Assembly: GCA_903913345.1 (NCBI GenBank)
Contig: CAIWLA010000498.1
Span: 1 to 14,028, forward strand
Reading direction: 5' to 3'
DNA from: an uncultured Magnetococcales bacterium
GTDB lineage: Bacteria; Pseudomonadota; Magnetococcia; Magnetococcales; Magnetaquicoccaceae
Length of the DNA stretch: 14,028 nt
The notes under the pieces are model-generated. The model did not search any database. It had not been told where the DNA came from and saw nothing but the letters and a program-made list of their open reading frames with translations. Position 1 is the first letter of the stretch. Each line of letters opens with the position of its first letter. Below, one piece after another: positions 7,333 to 14,028 of the stretch. The translations under genes and the position numbers were made by a program.

Positions 7333-9168
7333 CTATTCCACCGTCACGCTCTTGGCCAAATTTCTGGGCTGATCCACATCCGTTCCCTTCAAAACCGCGA
7401 TGTGATAAGCCAGCAACTGCAACGGCACGACATACAGAATGGGGGTGGCAAACTCCCCGCACGGGGCAATGGTCAACACCGCCTCCGCCGCCATTTTTTC
7501 CTCCCCCGCCATCCCCTCGGTCGCCGTCGTGATCACCAGCAATCGCCCACCCCGCGCCCGCGCCTCCTCCAGATTGCTGACCACCTTTTCAAACAACGGC
7601 CCGCGAGGGGCAAGGACCACCACGGGCAATTGTTCGTCAATCAAGGCAATCGGTCCATGTTTCATCTCTCCCGCCGCATACCCTTCGGCGTGGATATAGG
7701 TGATCTCCTTGAGTTTTAACGCCCCCTCCAAGGCCACCGGAAAACAGGTGCCACGCCCCAGAAAGAGAAAACCGGGGGCATGCATACAGAGCCGCGCCAT
7801 CGCCTGAATGGCCTCGTCCTGCGCCAGAACCTGTTCCAGTTGCGCCGGAAGGCGCAACAACTCCTCCACCATCTGCGCCTCCTGCGCCGCGTTCACCACC
7901 CCTCGTGCCCGGCCAAACGCCACCGACAGGGCGGCCAACGCCAACAATTGCGTGGTAAAGGCCTTGGTGGAAGCCACCCCGATCTCCGGTCCCGCCTGGG
8001 TATACAGGACGCCATCCGCCTCGCGGGCTATGGTGGATTCCGGGACATTGACAATCGCCAGGACCGGCTGTCCAGTGCGCTGCGCAAACCGCAAAGCCGC
8101 CAGGGTGTCCGCTGTCTCCCCGCTCTGCGAGATGACCAGCATGAGCGAACCGGGGATCACCGGCGGCTCCCGGTAACGATATTCCGAGGCAATATCCACA
8201 TTCACCGGCACCTGGGCCAACCGTTCGATCCAGTATCGCCCCACCAGCCCCGCATGCCAGGAGGTGCCACAGGCCACCACATTGACCGCCCGCACCGCCG
8301 ACAGATCAATCCGCTCCAACGCGGTATCCAGACACACACAATGCCCGGACGCATCGATCAACCCTTTCAATGTCTCGCCCAGCACCGTCGGCTGTTCAAA
8401 TATTTCCTTCTGCATGTAGTGCCGATAGGGCCACTTGTCGGTCAGGGCCGCGCTGACCTGGGAGTGTTTGACCGGTCGCTGTACCACCTCTCCGAGCAGG
8501 TTGGTGATCTCCACCCCCTCGCGCCGCAATACCGCCATGTCATTGTCTTGCAGAAAGATCATGCGCCGGGTGTATGGCACCAATGGCGCGGCGTCCGAGG
8601 CCAGAAAATTTTCCCCCTCCCCCAACCCGATCAGCAGGGGCGAACCGCGTCGCACGGCAAACAGCCGATCGGACTCCCCACAAATGAGAATACCCAGGGC
8701 AAAGGCCCCCTCCAGTTGCCGTACCGCCGCCCGAACCGCCTCGGCCCCCTTCAACCCCCGTTTCAGCTCCCGTTCGATCAAATGGGGCACCACCTCCGTA
8801 TCCGTCGCCGATTGGAAGCAAACCCCCTCTTCCTGCAACGCCTGCCGCAAGGCCTGGTAATTTTCAATAATCCCATTATGGACCACCGCCACCCGTGCCG
8901 AGGTATGGGGATGGGCATTTTCCTGAGTCGGCGGACCGTGGGTGGCCCAACGGGTATGGCCGATCCCCACCCAACCGGTACAGGGCGACTCGGCCAGATA
9001 CTCCTCCAACCGGGCCAGCTTGCCCTTGACCCGCGCCAGTTGCAGGTGATCCCCCCGGAGCACCGCAATGCCCGCCGAGTCATACCCCCGATATTCCAAC
9101 CGCTTCAGCCCCTCCACCAGGATGGAGGTAGCGTTGCGTTCACCGATGACGCCAATAATACCACACAT
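7333..9168 (-). CDS. glmS: Glutamine-fructose-6-phosphate aminotransferase (isomerizing), GlmS
   Basis: This 611-aa cytoplasmic enzyme makes glucosamine-6-phosphate from fructose-6-phosphate and glutamine, the entry step to UDP-GlcNAc for peptidoglycan and lipid A. The N-terminus MCGIIGVIGERNA provides the Ntn-type nucleophile Cys2. The glutaminase domain continues with RLEYRGYDSAGIAV, GHTRWATHG and HNGIIENY. Two SIS sugar-isomerase domains follow (CGTSWHAG, ISQSGETADT, then EITYIHAEGYAAGEMKHGP). The C-terminus DQPRNLAKSVTVE is the conserved family end, so the gene is full length and intact. Length is as expected for the family (about 609 aa). It lies downstream of glmU in the same direction, with a small broken gene between. 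I see no glmS ribozyme-like leader in the 15 bp upstream or in the broken gene. Confidence 0.98.
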   Translation of the reverse strand: MCGIIGVIGERNATSILVEGLKRLEYRGYDSAGIAVLRGDHLQLARVKGKLARLEEYLAESPCTGWVGIGHTRWATHGPPTQENAHPHTSARVAVVHNGIIENYQALRQALQEEGVCFQSATDTEVVPHLIERELKRGLKGAEAVRAAVRQLEGAFALGILICGESDRLFAVRRGSPLLIGLGEGENFLASDAAPLVPYTRRMIFLQDNDMAVLRREGVEITNLLGEVVQRPVKHSQVSAALTDKWPYRHYMQKEIFEQPTVLGETLKGLIDASGHCVCLDTALERIDLSAVRAVNVVACGTSWHAGLVGRYWIERLAQVPVNVDIASEYRYREPPVIPGSLMLVISQSGETADTLAALRFAQRTGQPVLAIVNVPESTIAREADGVLYTQAGPEIGVASTKAFTTQLLALAALSVAFGRARGVVNAAQEAQMVEELLRLPAQLEQVLAQDEAIQAMARLCMHAPGFLFLGRGTCFPVALEGALKLKEITYIHAEGYAAGEMKHGPIALIDEQLPVVVLAPRGPLFEKVVSNLEEARARGGRLLVITTATEGMAGEEKMAAEAVLTIAPCGEFATPILYVVPLQLLAYHIAVLKGTDVDQPRNLAKSVTVE

Positions 9169-9183
9169 GGTCCGATGGTCCGT

Positions 9184-9479
9184 TCAGGTAAAAAAGGTTT
9201 TCAGAATGATGGCCGTCACGCCGCCCAGCAGCAGACCGAGCATCCATTTGATGAGGGTCAGTTCCCCAATCACGGCATCTATTCGGCGATCCAGACGGGA
9301 TTCGAGTTCACGCAAATCTCCCCTAAGAGTCACCATATCCCCCCCGGTGACCAGTTCTTTCAGTTGAGCATCCTGCGCACCTTTGAAGGCAGTCACCATC
9401 CCTTTGGATGCTCCTTGGTGAAGCCAGACGATTCGAGGGATTCGACAAACTCCAGCGTGTCAAATGCAGCAATGGCCAT
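9184..9479 (-). pseudogene. Frameshifted small coiled-coil protein with C-terminal membrane anchor
   Basis: An ATG at 9479 opens MAIAAFDTLEFVESLESSGF, then the frame runs TKEHPKGW to a stop at about position 9400. The next frame begins MVTAFKGAQDAQLKELVTGG and continues through LRELESRLDRRIDAVIGELT to a C-terminal TM helix (IKWMLGLLLGGVTAIILKTF). Removing the shift gives one 98-residue protein resembling the small CCDC90/DUF1640-like family, whose members start with a short helix ending TKEQA, followed by coiled coil and one TM segment. The 296-bp span is one base short of 99 codons, so a single deletion near 9404-9410 (GAGCATCCAAAGG) explains it. Translation could restart at 9399, giving a 71-aa protein. 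It lies 15 bp upstream of glmS. Either true decay or a sequencing error is possible. Confidence 0.75.
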
Positions 9480-9513
9480 GGCAGCCCCCCAGGACAAAAT
9501 GAAACGGACCATC

Positions 9514-9522
9514 AGTCTAGCA
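9514..9522 (-). promoter_or_regulatory. Possible extended -10 promoter ahead of the small broken gene and glmS
   Basis: In the 93-bp gap between glmU and the small broken gene, the minus strand reads TGCTAGACT, an extended -10 with two mismatches to TATAAT. It shares TGCTAGA with the candidate at 6434-6442. No good -35 is seen. If real, it would let glmS be transcribed separately from glmU. Confidence 0.3.
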
Positions 9523-9572
9523 CACTCCCCGCAGCCATTCACCATGAAATGTGCCAAGGCGGCCAATGGCCT

Positions 9573-10940
9573 TTATTCTTTGTTTTTTTTCCAATCGGCT
9601 ATATGGATCTGCGGCGATCGGGAGACGGCCAACGCCTGGGCGGGCACCTCTTTGGTCACGGTGGTCCCCGCGCCGATGACCGCCCCATCGCCCACCCGCA
9701 CCGGGGCAACCAGTTGGGTATCGGAACCGATAAAGACCCCATCCCCGATGAGGGTTTGATGTTTATGCCGCCCGTCATAGTTGCAGGTAATGGTCCCGGC
9801 CCCCACATTGACCCCCTTGCCCATCTGGGTGTCGCCGATATAGGAGAGATGGTTCACCTTGGAGCCTGCGCCAATATGCGATTTTTTGATTTCACAAAAA
9901 TTGCCCACCCTGGCCCGTTCCGCCAACACCGTGCCGGGACGCAGACGGGCATAGGGGCCTACCTCGTTGGCCCCTTCCAGCACCGCCCCCTCCAGGTGCG
10001 AAAACCCCTTGACCTGACAACCCGCCCCGATTTGACTCTGCCGAATGTCGCAAAACGGGCCAATCCGACACCCCTCGCCGATGACGGTCTCCCCCCCCAG
10101 GATGACATGGGGTTCTATCACGCTGTCCTGGCCGATCACCGCATCCACCGCCAGCCAGCAGGAGTGGGGATCGATAAAGGTGACCCCCTGCCTCTGCCAG
10201 TGGGCGACCAGACGATCCCGCAACACCGCCTCCAGAGTGGCCAGTTGCCGCCGGTCGTTGACCCCCGCCAGACCCTGGGCATCGGCATGATGGAAGAGGC
10301 CCACCGCCCCCTCCTGCCGGGCCACGGACACCAGATCCGGTAAATAAAATTCCTTCTGGGCATTCTCGGCGGCAATCCGGCTCAGCCAGGCGGGCAGACG
10401 GGCCAGATCGACGCAATAGATGCCGCTGTTGACCTCGGTGATGGCCCGTTCGGCAGCGGTGGCATCCTTTTCTTCCACCACCCGTACCAGACCGCCCGCC
10501 GCATCACGCACCACCCGACCATACCCCATCGGCACCGTCTGGGTCATGCTCACCACCGTCACCCCCACCCCCTCGCGGCGATGGTGTGCCAGCAGGTCAC
10601 GCAGGAGATCCGCCTCCACCAGGGGGGTGTCGCCACTGAGAATCAACACCTCCCCCGACAGATCGGCCAACGCCGGCAAGGCAGACCGCACCGCGTGGGC
10701 GGTGCCCAGTTGCTCGGCCTGATGGACCCAGGTCAGGTCGGGATCGGGAAAGGCCGCTTGAATTCTTTCCGCCTGATGACCAACCACCACCGCCAGTCGC
10801 GCCGGTTGCAACGACCGGGCCATCGCCAGCACATGACCCAACAAGGGCCGTCCCGCCAGGGGATGCAACACCTTGGGGAGAGCGGAGCGCATCCGGGTAC
10901 CCTGCCCGGCGGCCAGGATGAGAATGGCGCAGTCAGTCAT
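9573..10940 (-). CDS. glmU: Bifunctional N-acetylglucosamine-1-phosphate uridyltransferase / glucosamine-1-phosphate acetyltransferase, GlmU
   Basis: This cytoplasmic enzyme acetylates GlcN-1-P with acetyl-CoA and then adds UMP from UTP to give UDP-GlcNAc. The N-terminal uridyltransferase domain has the nucleotide-binding loop LAAGQGTRMRSALPKVLHPL, GTAHAV, LSGDTPLV and VEEKDATAAER, then EVNSGIYC and GVNDRRQLA. The C-terminal half is a left-handed beta helix of hexapeptide repeats (VIGEGCRIGPFCDIRQS), with the acetyltransferase motifs RLRPGTVLAERARVGNF, KVNHLSYIGD and AGTITCNYDG. I start at the ATG at 10940, giving 456 aa, the same as the E. coli enzyme; a TTG at 10949 is possible but would overlap the preceding gene. 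The ATG is 2 bp after the stop of the ParA-like gene, so glmU is read out of the cassette or a promoter within it. Confidence 0.98.
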   Translation of the reverse strand: MTDCAILILAAGQGTRMRSALPKVLHPLAGRPLLGHVLAMARSLQPARLAVVVGHQAERIQAAFPDPDLTWVHQAEQLGTAHAVRSALPALADLSGEVLILSGDTPLVEADLLRDLLAHHRREGVGVTVVSMTQTVPMGYGRVVRDAAGGLVRVVEEKDATAAERAITEVNSGIYCVDLARLPAWLSRIAAENAQKEFYLPDLVSVARQEGAVGLFHHADAQGLAGVNDRRQLATLEAVLRDRLVAHWQRQGVTFIDPHSCWLAVDAVIGQDSVIEPHVILGGETVIGEGCRIGPFCDIRQSQIGAGCQVKGFSHLEGAVLEGANEVGPYARLRPGTVLAERARVGNFCEIKKSHIGAGSKVNHLSYIGDTQMGKGVNVGAGTITCNYDGRHKHQTLIGDGVFIGSDTQLVAPVRVGDGAVIGAGTTVTKEVPAQALAVSRSPQIHIADWKKNKE

Positions 10941-10942
10941 GG

Positions 10943-11870
10943 TCAACAACGATCCTTGGGCGTGACAAGCGGTTCATCGGAAGGAGGTCCGAAGGTTCCA
11001 CGTGGAACCAAACGGGAAAAAAGGGATAGATAATCCTCCATCAAATGAGATTTTTCAGCCTGACTATCCATAGTGAGGCGTTCCAGCATTTGCAATGACG
11101 GATCCGAATGGAGAAGAAAAATCTCTTCCAGTGCCAGCGTGTCGGCCAAATTCAGGGCTTCCTGATTCAGTTCAGCACGCACATCGTCCAAAATCTTCTT
11201 CTCTACGGTGGTGTCCATACCCTTCGGAATGCGGGTCAGCACAGGCACAATTTCCACGGGTTCCCGTCCCTCTGGTCGGGGTGCCCGGCGAATACTGCGC
11301 AAAACCGCCCGTACTCCTTCCAAATTTTCCGGGTTGTTGACCAACAGACAGACCACCATGTCCGACATGACCGTCATGGCCACCCCTCCGATCTCCGTAA
11401 TGCCGGTCCGCGAGTCGATCAACAAAAAGTCAGGCTTCAAGGATTGCTCGATCCAAAGACGCAACTCTTCAAAAAATGGAATACCTGGAGGGTCCGGTTC
11501 TGAATAAAACAGATCGTGCCAAGGAATGGCGGCCAACTTTTTCCAGTAACTCTCGGAAGGGGCATTCCCGGCGGGCAGCAAACGAACGCTGCCGGGATTC
11601 TGTTCATGGCCGACATCGTACACAAATTCCTCCAGGGAATCAGGCAATGTCCCCTGGGTGACAAAGCGATGCAACAGATCCATGACCCCTCGCAACGGGG
11701 CCTCGGATCGCGGATGCAGACCAAATTTATAGTGCAGGCCGGGGGGCTTCCAAATCAAAATCCATGATAACCACCTTCTGACCAAAGCGGGCCAAATATC
11801 GTGCCGTATTGGCCACGGCCAGCGTTCGCCCAACGCCCCCCTTGTAAGAGTAAAAGGTGATGGTTTTCAT
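10943..11870 (-). pseudogene. ParA/MinD-superfamily ATPase with variant Walker A (KGGVGRT), interrupted by a frameshift
   Basis: The gene starts at the ATG at 11870 (MKTITFYSYKGGVGRTLAVA) with AGGAAA just upstream. The deviant Walker A keeps the signature Lys10 but has Arg15 where ParA, MinD and relatives have Lys. Asp37 and Asp39 in VVIMDFDLEAP form the next motif. The frame then breaks: the run of six C (plus-strand G at 11741-11746) reads APRPAL and stops. Dropping one C gives LEAPGLHYKFGLHPR and an open frame to the stop at 10943, with a Walker B-like region FLLIDSRTGITEIGG and VCLLVNNPENLEGV. The repaired protein is 308 aa. KGGVGR-variant ATPases with FDLEAPGL occur next to effector genes in predicted bacterial conflict systems (family knowledge). 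Alternatives to decay are a homopolymer sequencing error, or +1 slippage at the CCC-C site. glmU starts 2 bp downstream. Confidence 0.85.
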
Positions 11871-11883
11871 AGTTTCCTGTTGT

Positions 11884-12486
11884 TCAGTTGCCGCACGCCA
11901 AGAGAGAACCGATTCTTGCTCGCTCGTTCGCATACGGCCTAAGAACCGGAGAAATATGAGGAAACATTAGTGACCGTCCAAATGATTTTGTTCTGCTGGC
12001 AGCATCAAAAAGATTTTTCTTTTTCTCCTGACACTGCCCCAATAAAGAGACGGTCCGAGCATTGAGATCATCCGACTGACGCACGACACGAACACCAAGC
12101 AAAGCGGTCAACAGCCTTTCGGCAGCACCCCATTGACCATCGGGCAGCAGTTCTGTTTCGACACGATCCAAAAACTCTTCCTTCAACTCCTCGGCGGTCA
12201 GTTCGTGAATCAGCTCCTCAATCTCCTGTCCAACAAATGCCGTCTCTCCCCGTCTCTTCCATGCGGCAAGCTGCTCCTGTTTCAAATGTTTGATCAAGGC
12301 ATCCCAATCGGAAAAGTGCCCACTGGCCGACTTGAAACCATGCTGGCAAATGGCTTGTTCCACCATGCTTTCGGTCGCTTTGACCTTGCTCCACCCTTGA
12401 TAAGGGGGCCGAACCACAACCCATTCCCCCCCAGAGCGAACAAACGCCCAACCATCCTCCTCGGCGATTGCAACCAATTCCGGCAT
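11884..12486 (-). CDS. Unknown 200-aa protein, middle gene of the cassette
   Basis: Not recognised. The start at 12486 (MPELVAIAEEDGWAF) has GGAAGG about ten bases upstream, inside the end of the preceding gene. The N-terminal 70 residues look like a compact alpha/beta unit with an aromatic-rich strand pair (WAFVRSGGEWVVVRPPYQGW) followed by a helix (TESMVEQAICQHGFKS) and DWDALIKHLKQE. Residues 75-150 are helical and acidic (FVGQEIEELIHELTAEELKE, FLDRVETELL). The C-terminal 50 residues are basic and probably disordered. No signal peptide or membrane helix is present, so it should be cytoplasmic. It is 2 bp from the upstream gene and 13 bp from the ATPase, so the three are almost surely one transcript. 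A linker or adaptor between ATPase and effector is possible by position only. Confidence 0.8.
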   Translation of the reverse strand: MPELVAIAEEDGWAFVRSGGEWVVVRPPYQGWSKVKATESMVEQAICQHGFKSASGHFSDWDALIKHLKQEQLAAWKRRGETAFVGQEIEELIHELTAEELKEEFLDRVETELLPDGQWGAAERLLTALLGVRVVRQSDDLNARTVSLLGQCQEKKKNLFDAASRTKSFGRSLMFPHISPVLRPYANERARIGSLLACGN

Positions 12487-12488
12487 GA

Positions 12489-13307
12489 TTACACCCCTTC
12501 CGATAGAATGTTCTTTTTTTGCAACAGTTTCCGAATTTCCATATATTGCCTGGAACGTTTTCTCTCCGTTTCATCCAGTTCCGTTGTGCGAGCCTTGTAA
12601 GCCAACCGCATATATTCACGCCTATCCTGCACGCTTATCCGTACCCGATCAATGGCAACCGGTGTGGGCGATTGCAAAAAAACGGCCTCGATATATGTGT
12701 CAGAGCACAACAAGGCAGGCCATCCCACTTCAGCAGATGTCGGAATCTCATTTTCATGTTTGATCGCTGCCAACTGGCCCTTGTGAGACGCCATGGCCAA
12801 ATTTTTTTCCAACTGTGCGACATCCACATTTCCTGCCGAATCGACATAACTTAAGGAGTCATCTTTAATGTAGGCGATCTCCTGTGCCGTCTCTGGAAAT
12901 TCCCCTTTCAGAACAACACAATATTCACCATAATGACGGGCACCCATCCCGCCTGCATTGAGAGCACCATAGCGGAAATCCTCTCCGCTTTCAAACGCCG
13001 CATCAAATCCTGAACGTTTTGCGTAATATTTTCCCTGGTGTCTTTCAAGCTCTTCTTTTCTGGTCAATCCAGACCCTTTTGCAGCCATTTCGGCCCGCTC
13101 ATACGCATTGAGATGTCTGCCAGTGGTCAAAAATCCCGTCATGGCGGCTGGTCGAAAATGGATGGATATTTTGCCATTCTGTTGGACGAAGTCAGCAAAC
13201 GTTGCCAGGCCCGATTTTGTGGCCCCGGAGACGCATGTCTCATAAAGTGCCTTAAGACGACCCGAATTTTTGCCTGCCAAGTCAAATAGATTATTTTTTT
13301 GACTCAT
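12489..13307 (-). CDS. Unknown protein with weak ADP-ribosyltransferase-like features, first gene of the cassette
   Basis: I choose the ATG at 13307 (MSQKNNLFDLAGK, 272 aa). A TTG at 13400 would extend it by 31 poor-quality residues over a hairpin and into atpC, so it is less likely; the Shine-Dalgarno is weak for both. The core is soluble and alpha/beta. Residues 47-54 (ISIHFRPA) could be the first strand with a His, 112-119 (RYGALNAG) the second motif, YGEYCVVLKGEF (126-137) a central strand, and SDTYIEAVFLQSP (202-214) a late strand carrying Glu207. H/R, Y and E elements in this order recall ADP-ribosyltransferase folds, but I cannot name a family. The C-terminus (230-272) is a basic helical tail. 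Three 60-base lines sampled from this gene are about 43-50 % G+C, against about 62 % for a glmU line, suggesting acquisition. It is followed after 2 bp by the 200-aa gene. Confidence 0.8.
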   Translation of the reverse strand: MSQKNNLFDLAGKNSGRLKALYETCVSGATKSGLATFADFVQQNGKISIHFRPAAMTGFLTTGRHLNAYERAEMAAKGSGLTRKEELERHQGKYYAKRSGFDAAFESGEDFRYGALNAGGMGARHYGEYCVVLKGEFPETAQEIAYIKDDSLSYVDSAGNVDVAQLEKNLAMASHKGQLAAIKHENEIPTSAEVGWPALLCSDTYIEAVFLQSPTPVAIDRVRISVQDRREYMRLAYKARTTELDETERKRSRQYMEIRKLLQKKNILSEGV

Positions 13308-13356
13308 CTTGCGGTCCAACAGGAGCCATCTGGAAGGGGGAACAAGCGGATGGATC

Positions 13357-13382
13357 TGGAGGGACGGTTCACCGCCCCTCCA
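13357..13382 (-). terminator. Strong hairpin between atpC and the cassette (possible terminator or attenuator)
   Basis: GGAGGG (13358-13363) pairs with CCCTCC (13376-13381), and CGGT (13365-13368) pairs with ACCG (13371-13374), with one A/C mismatch and a 2-base loop. A further T-A pair closes the base. It starts 15 bp after the atpC stop in the direction of transcription, where a terminator of the atp operon would be expected. There is no U tract after it on the minus strand, so a simple intrinsic terminator is not proven. Confidence 0.4.
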
Positions 13383-13396
13383 ACCATGCGAAAAAC

Positions 13397-13822
13397 TCAA
13401 GAAGAAGGACGAGCCAGATATTGTTTATGCACATCCAGGCAGACATCGGCAAACTCCTGCCGTTTTTTCCAGAAGAGAGCCGCAGAGGCATCATCCTGAA
13501 CGGCCGCCGCACGCGCTATTGCCTCCCCTTTTTCTGCCTCGACCGCCTCGGGATTGATGGCATCCCAGCAGGCCACCCGGTTCGCCAGAATGGTGGTACG
13601 GTCCGGCAACACCTCGGCATAGCCACCCGCCACGGCATAACGAATGGCCTCCTTGCCCTCACCAACCGTCAACACCCCCGTGGCCAGCATCGAGACCAAA
13701 GGGGCATGTCCAGGCAATACCCCAAAATAACCCTCCGAACCCGGCACGGTCAGCATCACCTCGTCGTGGGAGAGCACCCGTTTTTCCGGAGTAACCAAAT
13801 CAAACTGAAAGGTGACAGACAT
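13397..13822 (-). CDS. atpC: F1Fo ATP synthase epsilon subunit
   Basis: This 141-aa subunit of the F1 rotor stalk couples gamma rotation and can inhibit ATP hydrolysis. The N-terminal beta sandwich shows FQFDLVTPEKRVLSHDEVML, then the family hallmark GYFGVLPGHAPLVSML and the strand AVAGGYAEVLPDRTTILAN. The C-terminal helical hairpin runs from NPEAVEAEKGEAIARAAAV to the end. The ATG at 13822 has AGGAGG nine bases upstream; the frame stays open further upstream but without a supported start. In most proteobacteria atpD lies directly upstream, but the 206 bp upstream here have no coding sequence. The normal downstream neighbour glmU is displaced by the three-gene cassette. Confidence 0.96.
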   Translation of the reverse strand: MSVTFQFDLVTPEKRVLSHDEVMLTVPGSEGYFGVLPGHAPLVSMLATGVLTVGEGKEAIRYAVAGGYAEVLPDRTTILANRVACWDAINPEAVEAEKGEAIARAAAVQDDASAALFWKKRQEFADVCLDVHKQYLARPSS

Positions 13823-13881
13823 GGCAGTTTCCTCCTCGCGGTCGCCGGACAGACCGCATCCCACCGGCAACCATACTGGCA

Positions 13882-13913
13882 GACAAAATCATGCGGCCAA
13901 GCCGCGGTTTGTC
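13882..13913. other. Interrupted stem-loop upstream of atpC
   Basis: GACAAA (13882-13887) pairs with TTTGTC (13908-13913), and GCGGC (13893-13897) pairs with GCCGC (13901-13905) around a CAA loop, with an internal loop of 5 and 2 bases. CAACC at 13868-13872 could extend it with GGTTG at 13914-13918 across a bulge. It falls in the presumed leader of atpC. Its role is not known. Confidence 0.4.
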
Positions 13914-13949
13914 GGTTGGGCAACGCACAAGAAATACAGTACCCGCACT

Positions 13950-14028
13950 GGGGGGCTTCGCCCCCAAACCCCCACCGGGGGGGGTGGTCCCCCCCCGACC
14001 CCCCCCCATGTATAAAAAAGAGGGGGGG
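13950..14028. repeat. G/C-run low-complexity block with hairpin at the window end
   Basis: GGGGGCTTCGCCCCC (13951-13965) is a perfect hairpin with a TTC loop. It is followed by AAACCCCCACC, long runs of G and C up to 9 bases, then ATGTATAAAAAAGA and a terminal G7. On the minus strand several G runs of 5 or more lie close together, so G-quadruplex formation is plausible. Together with 13823-13949 it makes a stretch of 206 bases with no gene. This type of hairpin-plus-C-run block is a common intergenic repeat in some alphaproteobacteria; copy number here cannot be judged from one copy. Confidence 0.55.

Noticed and set aside
9169-9183. glmS ribozyme/riboswitch
   Set aside because: Only 15 bp separate glmS from the upstream broken gene and no matching structure is seen; such ribozymes are mainly found in Gram-positive bacteria.
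7780-9759. Long plus-strand open frame of 659 codons over glmS
   Set aside because: It is opposite an unmistakable intact glmS and has no recognisable protein features.
12489-13400. Longer version of the first cassette gene starting at TTG 13400
   Set aside because: The extra 31 residues cross the atpC-proximal hairpin and overlap the atpC stop; no ribosome binding site supports it, and the ATG at 13307 begins a more protein-like sequence.

Overview
The window looks like chromosomal DNA from a moderately GC-rich Pseudomonadota (glmU is about 60 % G+C by hand count of sample lines). The best lineage clue is the minus-strand order atpC ... glmU, glmS, the arrangement downstream of the F1Fo ATP synthase operon in many proteobacteria. 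A Magnetococcia or other alpha-like origin is a guess from general sequence feel; it was not tested. Almost everything is on the minus strand. The exception is one plus-strand gene at 6555-7319.

Left part (1-6366, minus): a very large membrane protein gene of unknown function starts at 3614 and is still open at base 1. Next to it is a 167-bp imperfect palindrome (3711-3877). Then comes a compact operon, transcribed in the order Bax inhibitor-1/YccA-type membrane protein, L,D-transpeptidase (YkuD), PAS-histidine kinase. Its genes are separated by 3 bp or overlap by 13 bp. The palindrome supplies the stop codon of the kinase gene.

Middle (6555-10940): a lone plus-strand gene encodes a 254-residue protein with a helical region, a possible ribbon-helix-helix segment that recalls MatP, and a Pro-rich tail. 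Its stop is 13 bp from the stop of convergent glmS. glmS and glmU together make UDP-GlcNAc from fructose-6-phosphate. Between them lies a small coiled-coil/single-TM protein gene (9184-9479) broken by a one-base deletion.

Right part (10943-14028): between atpC and glmU sit three co-oriented genes that are not part of the usual atp-glm neighbourhood. In transcription order they are a 272-aa protein with weak ADP-ribosyltransferase-like features, a 200-aa unknown protein, and a ParA/MinD-superfamily ATPase with the variant Walker A KGGVGRT. The first two are separated by 2 bp and the second and third by 13 bp, and the first gene is visibly AT-richer than its surroundings. This looks like an acquired cassette, perhaps a conflict or defence module, and is the best candidate for a little-described system. 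Its ATPase gene carries a one-base expansion of a C run that breaks the frame. atpC follows, separated from the cassette by a strong hairpin. The last about 200 bases contain no gene, only hairpins and extreme G/C runs, so atpC is not directly preceded by atpD here.

No tRNA, rRNA, CRISPR array or complete insertion sequence was seen.
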